Shown: positions 36,137-49,500 of the stretch, one piece after another
Numbering within the stretch: position 1 is the stretch's first letter
How the letters are laid out: each line of letters opens with the position of its first letter
The notes under the pieces: model-generated
The model's input: the letters and a program-made list of their open reading frames with translations, nothing else
Database searches by the model: none
Told to the model about the DNA's origin: nothing
Program-made: the position numbers and the translations under genes
NCBI GenBank assembly: GCA_024663395.1
Contig: JANFAH010000084.1
Span: forward strand, 147,204 to 211,203
Direction of reading: 5' to 3'
Origin: Pisolithus tinctorius
Lineage: Eukaryota; Basidiomycota; Agaricomycetes; Boletales; Pisolithaceae
DNA: 64,000 bases

Positions 36137-38009
36137 TAAGGTTTGCCTAGGGATAAGTCTGTACGAGGTTTCTGATCGTTCGTTAGGGCATTTATGTGTT
36201 CTGTATTTTTTTGTATAGTTTCAATGATTGGTGTCGCCCAGCGTTTGTAGTAAGTGTGGCACTTGTCAAAGAAGAAGAAAATCGTTCCTGGATTGGATAG
36301 TCAACGCCCACAGGATCGAGTCGATCCTCAGGATGTCGCAGGAGAACCTCTTGACGGCACACTAGGCAGAATCATAACGAGGTGAGATGCATGACTAGGA
36401 CTCCTGGTTTATTGACAGAAGAATGTTTACCTTGCCAGAAACTGGCTCAGGGAGCCGGCAAATTCCCGAGGACGCTGCCGTGATCAATATCCCGCGAAAA
36501 CTGGACAACGCCAGTGAACATCGGCGCAGGCTTCGGTGTGGTCACTTACAAGGTTTAAATCCGCCTGAAATCGATGCATGCTAATCAGGACCAGAAAAAT
36601 GTTGGATATCTCGATCCTCACTCCCCTTGGCGAGGCTCGACCTGGCAGTCGTGAATTATACATTCAACGTTCGTCCGCACTCCAGCATAGACTCGAAGAG
36701 GGGATTATGATTCTGCTCTCGAGCAGCGCGAAGTGACCACATCAAAACTAGCTGTGCTTCACCGCAATCCTTCGGCATGCCTTACATAAATCACCACTTT
36801 GTATTGAGAGTTCGACAGCAAGAGACACTCAAAACATGGTGCGCACTGCCTCCACCCGTCTTCATCAGAAGGAATGGTGTTCCACGGCCGTGTTGTGGAC
36901 ACCAAGAGATACTTATCCTCACGTCACTGGCTCACCATCTCAGCGTTATCCACCAAAGAAATTGTGGATGCAGCATCCTTGATGTCTCAATTTGATGATT
37001 ATCGTAATACCTGCTCAGGGAGACCTCGGAATGTATGAAATGGACTTGGCTGCGGCGATCCGGGACGGCTCTCCCCTAGGGATAACCATCGACAATGAAG
37101 GGACAGACCTGGACAGACGCAGGGGAGCCTTCCTTTGGCGACTCTCCAGCTGGGGTTGAGAAATGAGGGCATACCCGGAAAGATAAGCGCAAGGGCGACA
37201 ATGCGCTCGACAGCATTGATGTCTTGGCAGGTCTAACCCGTAAGTCCTTTCTTCTTTTGCATACTAATCATCCTGTAGGACTCCTGACACACTTCCGTCA
37301 CTTTGGGAGTGGTATCTTTATAGGCAGGGCCCGGTACTGTTCCACCATCATGTTCTAGAATGGATCGGTGAACATATAAAATCATATCAGATCAATGTAC
37401 CTTAACTTCAAATCCGTTGCCGGTCTCCAGGAGGCAAAGAGAGACACGCAAAGCTGGTAAGTCGGTAACTTATTAGTATGAGGGATAGAACTCCCTGACA
37501 AGGCCAAAGGGTTCAGTAGGCACAAGGTTTACCCCACGTTACTTACCAAAAAGACTTGCCGTTAGATCTGCTGGACGATTCTCAGCTAGATAAGACCTGT
37601 TTTTGTGTCAAGTCACCGTAGACAGAGGGTTAAGCACTAAGGGCTTATCGGGGTTGCGAGGTATGCAGTGCCTCGTCATCTTTTCGCGATGAATCATGGA
37701 GTAGTACCGGGGAATGCGGCACAAGAATGTGGTACAATGAGTTTGCCAAGCCCCTGTTAAGCGGTTTTGGACTTGGGTAAGTTAGTTTTTAGATCGGCGG
37801 CTTTCAGCAGCCGCTAAACCTTTTGTGTCCTGCCAAGGCTGTGGTTTTCTAGAAAGAAGACGGAGTGCTGTTTATCATTCAGCGGCAGCCACAAAGCGGA
37901 TATGCACCTATTAACCCGGTAGCCACAAGCTCATACGTCAATGCTCCCATTACCCCTGAGTTGCATACTGGTTGCTTTCCACTAGAAGATCATTTTAATA
38001 GATACTAGG
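36137..38009. other. Gene-free start of the gene-poor region
   Basis: About 1.9 kb with no gene I can support. The plus strand near 37015-37160 has a coding-like stretch (DLGMYEMDLAAAIRDG, SPLGITIDNEG) without a start or splice context. An open frame at 36777-36995 (72 aa) has no recognised domain. Confidence 0.4.
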
Positions 38010-38183
38010 CTGCAGCGACGTCCCACGGCGTGTCCCCCTGGTCAGTTTGACGCGCCAAGCTGGCCTTGTGACGAATTTGTCTTGAAATCTGTCACTTAAG
38101 ATAGACAACCCAACCAGTATGACCGTCGGTGGCCACATCTTGTGCTTGTCACGCTAAGAGCAGAATGGTGAATTTGCGATAAG
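38010..38183. repeat. Diverged direct repeat, copy A
   Basis: This stretch aligns colinearly with 41262-41451 in the same orientation. Shared blocks are CTGCAGYGACGTCCCACGGC (38010), CCAAGCT (38055), CTTGAAAYCYGTCAC (38081), a CACGCTA-like block near 38150, and AATTYGCRATAAG at the end. It contains no coding signature and looks like an old mobile-element remnant. Confidence 0.55.
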
Positions 38184-38806
38184 CATCATAGTGGAAATCG
38201 CGCGCCCCACATTTGCGTCACAACAGGCACAGGAAAGCAGACCGCACGGTAGGATATGAACGGGGTTATATCTTGGCGCACCTTCAAGCTTCAAGTGGCT
38301 CGAGGGTGTCCACTTCACTGTTACTTACCACTCCTTTCCTCCCAATGCCAGCGGTGACCCAAATCGAGGCTTGCAGGGAGTCGATTGACTCTCAGGTACA
38401 AGCGATGCACATACTATACCTCCTCAGCCTGGAGGGACGCCTGTATTCGCCGCAGATTCCCCCCAGGAAGATACACTCCACTACTCAAACTATGTATTGG
38501 AAACCCTGCGTAGAATGGCGGAGAGAGCTGGTGTGTGTGGTGAGGCGTAGAGGAACGGAATGGTGCCGAAGTGGGGATGTGACGACGGACTGCTGACGGT
38601 CATCTACAAATTGGGACGTTGGGAGACATCCATTGGTCATCTATTCAAGCCATATATTGTCCAAAAAGTCTTTGTACTGTAGTGTACAGAATCTTGACAT
38701 TCTTAGCACGGGGACCTTGTGAACTCGCGGTACCCCTACATCGGTTTTTAGCTGCACTGTAATACGCAACTGTGTTCATTGCAGTGGGCCAGACTATTGA
38801 GTACGA

Positions 38807-40882
38807 TCAGAGCTCCATCATAACCCTCTCCGCAATCCACTCTTGTGCCTTGGAGTCGGAGAGGACAACGGGAACCTTAATCTGGCCAACACCAAACTTC
38901 ATACTTTCACCTCGCCACCGCCGATAGTCTGCAAAAGTCTCGGGCTTAACAATACGAATCGTGGGCAAACCAAGCTCGCCACCATCGAATGCAATCTGGT
39001 GTTCTTCGCTTGTCGCAGCGAGGGCTGCGAAGGCTTTCTGTCTTGCAAATTTCGCATTGGGTCCTATTAGATCACATGAGTTTTGTGAGTCAAATAGTCA
39101 ACACAATACCGTAGTACCTATGTCTCCTGTGATTCCGATAAAAAATCCCACTGTCTGGGGGAACTTGCGGTCGTCAACGACTGTTGTGAACTCGTGTACC
39201 TGCACAGTATCCTCCCCGCTAATCGCATGAATCACGCTGACAAGATCAGCTTCAGTGATCATGGCATGTGGCAGCCGGAGTTCCAGACTTCACGATTGTG
39301 CATGAAAGAATCGTAATCAGGAAAGGAAAATAAGTGACCGAAGGAATCTCCCTTACTTCTTCCGCCTGGAGTACCTGAATACCGGCAACCCGTTACGCGG
39401 GTCGAAGCCGGTGACTTGGATGACGTCGTCTATAAGATATCTCCATAGTCCATCATAGGTCGTTGACACAGGCTGGTAGAACATTCCAGGTTGAAGTTCC
39501 CACTAACCGGAGTGCATCAGTCGAAGACGAGCACAGGGGAAAGATACATACCGCTTGAAGTATTTTTCCATTTGTCTCTCCTTCTGTCATGTCAAGAAAC
39601 TCGATAAGGTCATTGGCTGCAATAACAAAAGTTTCCGTATCTTCAAAGTTGAGGGTTCTGCCTATGAGACCTTCTGTACATATATACCAAGTGTTGTGGA
39701 TGATTACATTTGGTCCAAGCACCGACCTCGCCTAACCGAGGTGAGGTACATTGTCCTGTTATGAAAGGGGTATATGCTCACCTGAGGTAATGCCGCGGCG
39801 AATGTACCACTACAGATGCCTTTGAGGAGCTTCAAATTCGGCCAGACACGCTGGGCCCACCGTGAGTAAGAGAGAGGAGGTCCTATGTTCTGAAGTTCAT
39901 CTGCCCGTTGTGGGTTTGCACGCAAGTGGATCTAATGTCATCAGATTTCGTCACTGCACGCGTATCATTTTGATTACTCACCTGCAAGTAAGGCCGGACG
40001 TGGTCTATCTGATCGAAATCTGGGATGATCCCATTCCGAATACCTGAGACGAGTACGTCCCACTCTTCTTTGGTGCGATGCACCATGTCGATGAAATAAG
40101 GTAAAAATGTCACAGCAAACCCCTCCAGGGATGTATTCGCCAACGCAAAGAGTGCGTGGATCAGCAGGAAGGACCGATGGTGAATGATAAATCCTGTTGC
40201 CCATGGAGCTACGTGGCCGGGGACTGCGCAAGTAACGTCGTGTGTAAATGACCACAATCAATGAAATTTGGATGATGATCCACTTACGTATAGACCCCAT
40301 GCGAGTGTCATCAGTTTCGATGGACCAATTATTCTGTAAGCGCATTACCCCGGACGACTGGTTGCATAGAGGAATCCTCTTCGTGACTTCTCCAGAATCC
40401 GTTACTACTTCTACTGGGTCTCTATATGCGAAGGTAAAAAGGAATGCAGTAGTTTTTATACGCAAAGGCGGGGGTCCGTGGGCATAGGGCTGAGAGCGAA
40501 AGTACTTCACGAACTGCTTGGACTTCCTGTTCGTTGTGGCACTTGAGAGGGGGATGTAAATTGGAAGACCAGGTGCAAACATGTCCTCAACTTCGGACAA
40601 CTTGCAAGGGCGGGAATTGAACTTGTCAAAAAACGGGCGGTAAGACTCGTAGTCTGTAAGCGGGACATGGCGACGGAAGTCAGAAAGAACAGACTCATCA
40701 GTCTGCACGTCCGTATTTTCAATAGCCAGCCGGAAGTCCGAGAGGCTGGAGGAGCTACGAGCATAACGGCTCTTGCTGTTGACAGCTATCAGGTCCCTCA
40801 AACGACGGTCCGTATCCTCTTTCAGGACTGCTTCGAGCTCGGGGGTCAAGGCAGTAATCGGATGCACTGTGTTAGTAGACAT
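38807..40882 (-). CDS. GH3-family acyl-adenylate enzyme
   Basis: GH3 proteins are ANL-type adenylating enzymes. In plants they conjugate amino acids to auxin or jasmonate through an acyl-adenylate; the substrate of fungal members is unknown. Exons on the minus strand: 40882-40288, 40223-39982, 39931-39782, 39731-39552, 39502-39357, 39287-39118 and 39063-38807; phases close at 579 aa, the normal GH3 size. Family strings in order are HVPLTDYESYRPFFDKF, PIYIPLSSATTNRKSKQFVKYFRS (phosphate-binding SS-TT loop), APWATGFIIHH, NIGPPLSYSRWAQRVWPNL, LGPNVIIHNTWYICTEGLIG (adenine site), MFYQPVSTTYDGLWRYLIDD and, in the C-terminal domain, KSMKFGVGQIKVP-like SMKFGVGQIKVPVVLSD. It lies between diverged direct repeats in a gene-poor region. 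Confidence 0.85.
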
Positions 40883-41261
40883 CGAGGGCGGGAAATCTGG
40901 ACTACGTGTGGCTGGTCTGGTGATTTTGAAGAAAAGTTCGATATCAAGATAAACCTTTTATATAGACATCCCCACAGGACTACGGCTCCCTTGCCGCCTA
41001 GCTCCACCTCGTAACCGGTACGACAAAGATGCACTTGGATGATATTGCTCAGCTAAAGTGGGGGAGTGTGGAAGTCATATCCGCCTTCGCTGCGAGGGGT
41101 ATACATTAGTACCGGGTTGTTGCACAGTCTGTTACCGCCGATTGGCCGATCGGTAGGGCCATACCTCCATCGAATTGAAATCTCATTCAATTGCATGGAA
41201 TTCTTCAGGAGTTGTATCCAATGAACTGATTTTTCAGCTAGAGCCCATGCATCATCTTGTG
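40883..41261. other. Upstream region of GH3 gene
   Basis: About 380 bp between the GH3 start and repeat copy B. It should contain the GH3 promoter. No clear element was recognised. Confidence 0.4.
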
Positions 41262-41451
41262 CTGCAGTGACGTCCCACGGCCGATACCAGTCAGTCCCAC
41301 GTACCAAGCTCCTGCGATTGTGCCCAGGGCTTGAAACCCGTCACCCATAAACAGGCCAACTCGTACACCTGGCGGGGTCGAATGTCGCAAGCTTGTCATG
41401 CACGTGACGCTACGAAAATAACAGGCAGAATTCTGGCAAATTCGCAATAAG
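41262..41451. repeat. Diverged direct repeat, copy B
   Basis: It matches copy A (38010-38183) in block order and spacing: CTGCAGTGACGTCCCACGGC at 41262, CCAAGCT at 41304, CTTGAAACCCGTCAC near 41330, GTGACGCTACG at 41404 and AATTCGCAATAAG at 41439. The copies are about 3.25 kb apart and enclose the GH3 gene. Confidence 0.55.
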
Positions 41452-44400
41452 AATCTTGAAAGGACGTACAAGCCCGGACGTATCTCGGGAAAACAGACTC
41501 GCTGCATTGCAGTATAGAATTCTAAGCCGCACGGCACGCCCTGGCATACCTTGAACTTGGCGCCAGGGTAAACATGTAGATTCCTTTCTTCGTTACGATG
41601 CAGTTGCAAGGCCAGAGGTCTGGACTGGTCAGGGTGGTGGCACCATGGAGCTAACTCGGAATACCGCATTGGGTTACACAAACGGTGTCACAGCCACTTT
41701 TGCAGCCTCGGGCCCAGCGTTCTCTCCGAATGACGACGTCCAGGTAGGTCACTGTCGTCACGTTTCCATGCATAATTCTGATAGTGATAAATGAGAATTG
41801 TGGTTCGCGGACTCGACTGCGTTCGTTGACACGAAGTGGAATAAAATGCTGGGAAATGAAGGGAGCTTTTGTTCGGTAGGTACGAAGAGCTGCCAGTGCT
41901 AACGCGCAGGTGAATTCGTTTCCACATCATTCCTCACTCACCGTCCTTAAGAGACGAGCCAATGCTATTAGCGTAGTTGACTCTACCGTTTACTGTCTGC
42001 CATCCGCTTGTTTCCATCCATCGGATTGGCCCTAGACCTTCGGATCACCTAAGGAAATACACTTCATCCTAGCGCGTCCTGGAAGGACAAGCGAGCGACC
42101 TGAGAGGGGACGGGACACTTGCTAGGACAATCCAACGCCTCATTGACAGTACGGCTACATACAGTTCGTATGTTGGACCTCGGAGGCGTCGAGCAAGATA
42201 TGGAGCAGCTTCTCGTGGTCGATGGCATTGTCATACGGTGGTTTGCCTCCTACCATCCAAAACAAGGGGCGGCGCAAATACTACTGATAAGGAAAACCGA
42301 TATATGGCTATGTCTGGCGTTGTCTGGCGTATGGAGGCATTTTCAGCATAAGCCAATTGGGCACCGTTCAAAACCGAAAAAGACCAGACACCAACTCATA
42401 AATGTAGACTCCCGGAATCCCCCACCATCAAGACCCCACTCTCGGGGGACAATATTTCCGCAGTAGGAAGGATTCCAGAAGATGTCGCAATCACGATCCG
42501 GATGAGGTATGGGGTGCCTTTGTCTTATCATTCAGCTCAAGGCCGTCAGCTCCACAGAAATACTAAGGTAATCCCTGGTGACTAACTTCCCAGACGGGGT
42601 GTGTACCACTCCCCGCCCGGCAGCTCGGGCGTTGGTGGTACGACCGCTGGTGGCCTGCCACCTAGCACAACCCAGCCCTAGCTGCTTCCTAAGAAGGACA
42701 CGTCAAATGACCGGAAACCGTTAGCCCTCATCGTGGCGTTCAACGTTCAACAGCTTTGTGGCACGGTAGAAGCGATTTGGCGAGGAGAACTTTATCCGGG
42801 CCAGGCTCTGTCACCCAGAGAGTGGGACCCCGGGGCCAAGGGGAAATCTACGAAAGAGGCCTCGTTTTGGCTTGGTTGGAATGCTGCGGGCTTTGTTCTT
42901 TTTTAAGAGGGACGTGTGGAGTCCGCAAAGCTTTTCATGATCGGTGAACTGGCAAATCGTGATTCAACCGCTGGCCGCGTCCCAAGGCAATGGGAATGCG
43001 TATATAAACTATACTTACCTACTTCGTGCTAACACGCTACGACGCTTGCACACACGTGTAGGGTCAGGTATGTCCCGAAACTACCATATTTTTACCACCC
43101 AATTCATTGAACCATGGCCATCCTATTCGCCTGCATCATATTATCGTCTGACCCTAGCACTTCACGAAATGGCCTCGCCATGTAGAGCATGCACCACGGC
43201 TTCTAGTCATTGCGCAGCACGCCCACTTGTTGCCCACTCCAACAGCAACCATTACTAACCCTCTTTGGCACCGAACGTCGAACAACAAACTCTGTGCGAA
43301 TAAAGCAACTTAGCCAGTTGTCGGCTATTGGTTTTCCAGCAGCAGTAGTAAGCATTACTTCGCTGGGTTCATTTATAGGAATCAAGTCTCATTCTACGTA
43401 AGAACCCTCGATTTCGGTAATCTCATAACCAACTACGGCTGGCTTGCTTCGGACCATAATTGGTAGTACCCCACACAACTACCGAACTCCAACAAGTTCT
43501 GGCAATTTATGAGCCACACCGCGCAAGGAAGCTTCCATTCTCGATTTCTCATTCACCATTCTCACTCCCGCATTATCAGACAAGGACTCCCGCTTGCACG
43601 CCGAACGCTATCACTGCGCGCGTTATTCCCAGGTGTTTCGATGGCTACCGGTAATCTTCTAAGGGAAAACAAAGGAATATAACTGGAAAAGCGAACCGAC
43701 GAATCTAACGTTTACATATCTACCTTCTGACTAGGTCGTTTCCGTAAAGCGGGATTACGGCGTCAGCTCATTCAACTCGCACTATTTATATGCACATCAA
43801 CCTACGGTCTAATTTTAACTCCTGCTTTTTTGAAGATGGTCTCTCCACTAGCGCTGTTCGCTACACTGGCCGCGGTCATGTGCGAGATCGCAGTGCAGAC
43901 AGACCAAGCCACCTTTGTAAAAAAGAGCCTGACACGCTGGGCCCCCGTTCGATCCTCTCCCAGGCGATACGGTTGCCTGGCACTAAATTCAGATTCGCAA
44001 AGCTTCCAGTCCTTTCGAACATCGATGTATTAGTACTCACGCGACCCTCTTTGATGCGTCGAAGTTTCGTGGTGGTGCAAATTTTCTGGAGTCGCCAGTA
44101 CATACTACACAGTGACATCCTCTAGAACCTGCTCGCCTACATCCCACCTAGCCATATGTACATAGGCTCGTTACGGTACGCCCCACGATCGATGTACTGT
44201 AATTATTAACTTTATTTCAACCGACCCTCGATCAAAAGTGAGTAGTAACACGGCCTCCGTGCGAAAGTTGGTAATCCGCTTACGGCTTCGAAGATAAGGG
44301 CAATACCACTGCCAATGCCAGCCTCATATCCGAGGACAGGCTCCGCGGGAGCTGTTTCCAATGCTCAGCGGGTGCTTTTCACCTGCCAACCCTGCTTTAC

Positions 44401-46240
44401 TATCACATGTTTCTGTGGACTTGCTTATCAGGACCGTGCCACTTACGTAATTGTAGCAACCTTCGAATCTTCCTCTCGATAGTCAAAATGTAAGGTGGAC
44501 TCGGTCAAATTAAAAGTGTGGATGATGTGCGGCATGCGCACGCAGAGAACTCGTGCCCATCCTCATTGCCTGTACAATTGTCCTTCTCGGGAAGACGCCG
44601 CAGCTCCACTGCAACGCTTAATATCGTAAACTCCGTAGGGCCTTCTATCGCATCAGATAGGGGCTCGAGATATATCAGTCACGGAATGTGATCGATTGTG
44701 ATTGTGACATGGGGTACAGCAGAAGGTACTTATCAGAGTTGTTGGGGGCCACACACCTGACTCGACTTGAAAGAACACGTTCTCTCCGACCATATACAGG
44801 GGGGAACAACTGGGCACACCACTGGGTCATCATCACACCCTTGATGCCGCAGTCAAACAAAATGCGAGAAGTACGCCAAGGTATCACAAGTAATCCAGAT
44901 AGATCGGTCCCAGGAAGGCTTCCCGCACGCATGTTATATACCAGGTTTGTTGGGAGATGATCAGACTCTATATCTCATCGTCAGATCCACTCGTCCGTGA
45001 AGTCCAACTCAGGTATCACAAATACCCTTGCTGACTCCACAGAAGAGTCAATCATGATGCGTGATGCATTGATGGTGGGCACGCACTGTGCGCGTGTTCA
45101 TATCCTCAGGGTTTGGGCGCCACTCGTAAGACGAAAAGAACCCACTCGCAATTCAACATACTTGCCGAATTTGAAATTTGCTATTGGATGCCTGTCGCTG
45201 GTGTTGGAATCGCAATATGCTTGCCTTGCTCGTGGCATGTGCTGAACCTGTCGCCCTTTATCTCAATGTCGAGTCCCATTAGCACCGCTTGTTTGTCGAT
45301 GGGCCTACCGATAGTTATCGACTATGGCCGGTTTGTCCGGCATAGCATCATGCACTTACGTACCCTGACTCATTAATAGGGGTTGCAGTGCAAAACGGAC
45401 TGAACGCGCTGCGGCAATTGTCCAAGGCGGAGGTGATCGATTAGTGCATACTCCTATGTGTATGGTGTGGCGACTGCAGGTCGAAATTCAGCAAGGCGAC
45501 CCCCGGAACCGGTGACAACGACGTTAAATCATAGCTGCTGTTGGTCAGTGGAATGGATAAAGAGCGAGTAGCAGTTGTCAGGTACATGAAGCCAACTAAT
45601 TGCTTCCCTTTATGCATACCCAGTTACCTGTAACACTGGGTCAAGGGTAACGAAAAGTTGGACCTGAAAGACATACACATACATAGCCTCCTTTGAAGTT
45701 TGAAACAGGCACATGCAACCGAGACCTACCTGGAACCGACGCGAACATCATCTCCACCTTATCGTGCAATTGCCACTCGTACAGGGAAAACGGCGATCAC
45801 GTCTTCCCAAGATAATTTGTATTTCCAGCTCCACTTGTATCGAGGATGTTGTCTGCAGACTCTCACATGTGATCAAAGACGTCCGACAACCACGTCTACA
45901 AGGTGAGATAGACAGTGAACGTAAGTAATATCGATGAACGTAATACATACATACATACATATGTACGTTGGTCCGGGTATCCGAGACCGACTCGGCAGAA
46001 CAATATACCGGCACGCAGCAGCTTTTCTTCAGGAATATGTATGTGGATTCCAGAAAAAAACAGTACAGGGAGAGTCGGTGCTGTGTAAGCACAATGTACC
46101 GCAGCACTTCAATGCTGTGCACCGAGATCGATTGCTGGGTTCGATTCGACAAAAGCAACAATTTCGAATCGGAAAAACGTGTCGCTCAGCGGTGACTCGG
46201 GGCTGACCGTGGACTGTGCAGATCGTGTCCTAGGAAGAAG
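41452..46240. other. Gene-free stretch, 4.8 kb
   Basis: No gene can be supported. Open frames are short (115 aa or less), overlap on both strands and match no family I know. A short frame from 43833 starts with a hydrophobic MVSPLALFATLAAVMCEI but soon ends. A tetranucleotide microsatellite lies at 45944-45961. The region resembles degraded, transposon-derived DNA, though I recognise no integrase or reverse-transcriptase motif. Confidence 0.4.
45944..45961. repeat. Microsatellite (CATA)n
   Basis: About four and a half tandem copies of CATA in non-coding DNA. Confidence 0.8.
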
Positions 46241-46513
46241 GCTTCCGCTGAATGGCCAAGCTGTGGGTCACCTCGCCCGGTCAACTTGTTATACACAGGT
46301 TGCTGCAGCCCAGAAACTGTCCTTAATCTCGCCAAGACCTGCACCCGGCTCCGACAACTCATCAAGGGATCCTCCGAGTCGCTGAGATCACGCCAAGCTT
46401 TAGCCCTGCCCACGATCAGGCTGGCAGAATGTTATAACTTTAAGCCGCAAATATCGATGTGGGAGGCTAGCAATGTAATGGGAAGACCAGACTTGCTCTG
46501 GGACCTCTGTTAA
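46241..46513 (+). pseudogene. F-box-like protein relic
   Basis: One frame reads RPVNLLYTGCCSPETV followed by LNLAKTCTRLRQLIKG, close to the F-box pattern of mushroom F-box proteins (P-x-E-L-L near the start, then SPETLLNLAKTCTRLR). The frame ends at 46513 after about 30 more residues and has no convincing ATG, so the C-terminal substrate-binding part is missing. It is more likely a decayed fragment than a gene. F-box proteins normally recruit substrates to SCF ubiquitin ligases. A short spliced gene cannot be excluded. Confidence 0.4.
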
Positions 46514-49500
46514 ACAGTTGTTCGCGCTTCTCCGACATGTGGCATCGTTCATGTCATTTATCGTACACCCCTGGTGCCACCACGGTGCGATGGTTTACGA
46601 ACCCTGAGGCCTGACGTGGCCGACCCCTCGGAGTCGCTAAGAATCAAACGTCACCGATGATCGCGATGCAGCCCGCTGTTATTCGAAGCAAGAGATTTTC
46701 CGAAGGGATGAACTTTGGAACTTCCAATGCAGGGATTGGGCCTGGGCGGCCTCTAGTCGAGAGAAATTGTTGAGCGCAGCACGTAAGTTTAAGTTAAAGA
46801 CCTCTCGGATTTGATTTCGAGTCTTGAATTGGAGAAGTCAGGGATCGCAATCCAATCCTCCACAGTATGGCCCGAGCTCGCTGAGGTCGCAAGAATGCGT
46901 ATCTTTACACCGAGATCCAAATTTTGGCACTGTACTTGCTTATTTAGTATTTCAATACCACTATTTACGTCCCAGACTCGAACCCAGTAGCTCTGATGTA
47001 ACTCTCGAGATCCAAATCTACCGGTGCTCACCGTCACGGTTATTACGTCCCGAATATTAGCTCGACGCGTCAAGGTTCAACGTTCAGCTTCATTTATTGA
47101 TCAACCGAGTTGTATGTAACTCGTAACGTATTAGCCTGCTTCTACTATGTACTTCCTTATCATCGCGTCCGTCCGCCGGCGATGTACCCCCGTAAAAAGC
47201 GATATACGTATCGCAGTGAGTGCTATCCTCCTACGGCGAAACGCATAGCAAAGACATGTGGCTGACCAAGTTCTTGGAAGGTTCGGACAGAAATTTGGCG
47301 ACGATGCAGTCCGCGTGTCACCAGTGATCAGACACACAACAGCGCGGCTCATCGACCCCCCGAACACCACCTTTCACGTCAAACTGGACAGGACTCGAGA
47401 ACCTCCTTCCTCGATACAGTAACAGGCAATGAATGTCATTTTATCATATCAAGCTATCCCTCCATTTCCTGTGTAATAAGCGATACAGGCCGAGTGATCA
47501 TCAACGACAACGACGCACAAGTCGTGATACGAACGAGCGATGGAAGACTTTATCTGTTTTTGTTCGACCCAACACGGGCAATTGCTACCGAGAGCCACTG
47601 TGGTGACCACAGATGACGATATGACAACTCCGTGTGTATCGGAAAACGTCATACTGCTCAATCTGCGCATGTAGCAGAGTATGAAGCTCCACAGCTGTCA
47701 CTTGGTCCTTTCGCGGGGAAGATCTTATAATGCATACTCGTGAGGGCGGTGCTCCGCAACACCACTTCAGTGCGGTCCTCGGGGGAAGCAGATTGATAGT
47801 GGATATGTATGTATACTCGAAACAGGTCCCTTGGAGGCGCTCGGGCTACACCAAACTAGGCGATGTTGGCGCACAGGCTGCGATATTTTTTCATGCGTTT
47901 GATCGGAGAGAAAACAACCGAGCATGCGCGCATCAGTTTGTTGTGATGATATAAAGGTTATTGAGCGGCCGTCCTGGAATGCTTTGAATGTCCATTCCAC
48001 ATTCTTGCATGTATTATCAAACATACGCCGTTCGTCTAGATGTGCACGGAACGCCCTGGAGTCATCGTCAAGGACCCCTGCTGCGGTCGCTGCCACAAGC
48101 AAAGCAACGCTCCTGTGGGCAGATATCGCCATCATTATGATGGGCCTCATGCAGGAACTCCTATCTCCAGAATCCTTCGTGGGACATATATAGGATTCCA
48201 GGTCGAGAGATACCGGCGTCCGTAACTCCGGTCAGTCAACCGTTCGCAGTCGCGCGATGTCCAATCTTGGTGGGTACGCCGAGGAGGTTGTCGTTGCGGT
48301 TTCCTGGGTCCAAGGGACTGCACGGTGTGCAACCGCATGCTTCTCCGATATTCGCACCTGTGGGGATCCATTTGAATCCTCGAAGAGAAGGTTGGATCCA
48401 TGGTGGAGAAGTTCTCCCAGACGCTTCTTATGCTTCTCCCCTGCCAGTCACGTGGTCAATCTTGCAACGAATAGCCCGCTTATTATCATTTTTGCGAGCT
48501 AACTGTCAGGGCGGTCGGGCACGAGTTGCACGTACCTGCCAAGACGGAGTGCTGTAGTGGAACAACTACCAGCTTGCCATAATGTTATCGCAAGCGTCGC
48601 AAATCAAATAATGAAGGAATATGCCGCAACACGTTGCCAGGTTTCCGAAGGGGAGCCATTTCTCTCCTGCGCTTTATCAGGTCATATCAAGATGTCATCA
48701 AGCTGGCCGCCGTTCCGTGTTTTGACCCTGGACATCCGCACGTTCGAACCCCCCGGCGATGCGTTTCTTCCCGCGGAAACGAGCGAAGGGTAGTGTTCCG
48801 TGGATCAGGGTGGATCGTAACGTATTCGGAAACTCCCAGGAAGGAGCCTACAAGGTATTGGAGTTTGGATGGTAGGTGTCTGATTGAAGTTCAGAGTGGT
48901 TGATCGCGAGTGTCTAGGATGCGGCTAGTGCGGTCAGCCTCTGTGGTCCACTCAATTCGGGCCCGCAGATATATGGACTGCGTAAGGCGATGTTCTTCAG
49001 CAGAGTAGGGGAGTTACGTATCGGTAGCGCGCTGGGTGTCATGAAATATACGAGGTTGTGAGTTGTCCTAATAACAACAGCTGAGCGTGATATGTCGATG
49101 GGCCGGAGGGCAATATCATGATATTTTTATGATCCGTTCCAGACGAACAGATGGGTTACGATGGCAGCGTAGGATCCGTATGTGATGGCAAGACGTTGAA
49201 CCTGAACCTGAGTCATGGGCGTAGGAAATGCCGCGCGTGCTGTGTGCGTGCAACGCTGTCGTGTCGACTAGAAATATTAATGCGGCGTTTTGAAACGCTG
49301 AGTGTGTGTACCCGCGATGGGCCAGCTGATCAGTGGCGACGCACATTTGTCTAGATGTGACGTTATGACAGCCTCTTTATCATTTCGTCAACCAGAAGTT
49401 TTGTTTCTTATTAGTGCACATCGCTAACAGCCTGAAGGTCTGACGTCTGTCGCTAGTTTGCGGTTTGGTAGCAGTCGCACGTGCGTTCGGGTTCGGTTGT

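Noticed and set aside
37790..37830. Short hairpin GCGGCT...AGCCGC
   Set aside because: A 6-bp stem is expected by chance at this scale and has no T-run or conserved context.
43833..44033. Possible small secreted protein (MVSPLALFATLAAVMCEI)
   Set aside because: A hydrophobic start is present, but the rest is basic, lacks cysteine pairs and stops early; no splice continuation was found.
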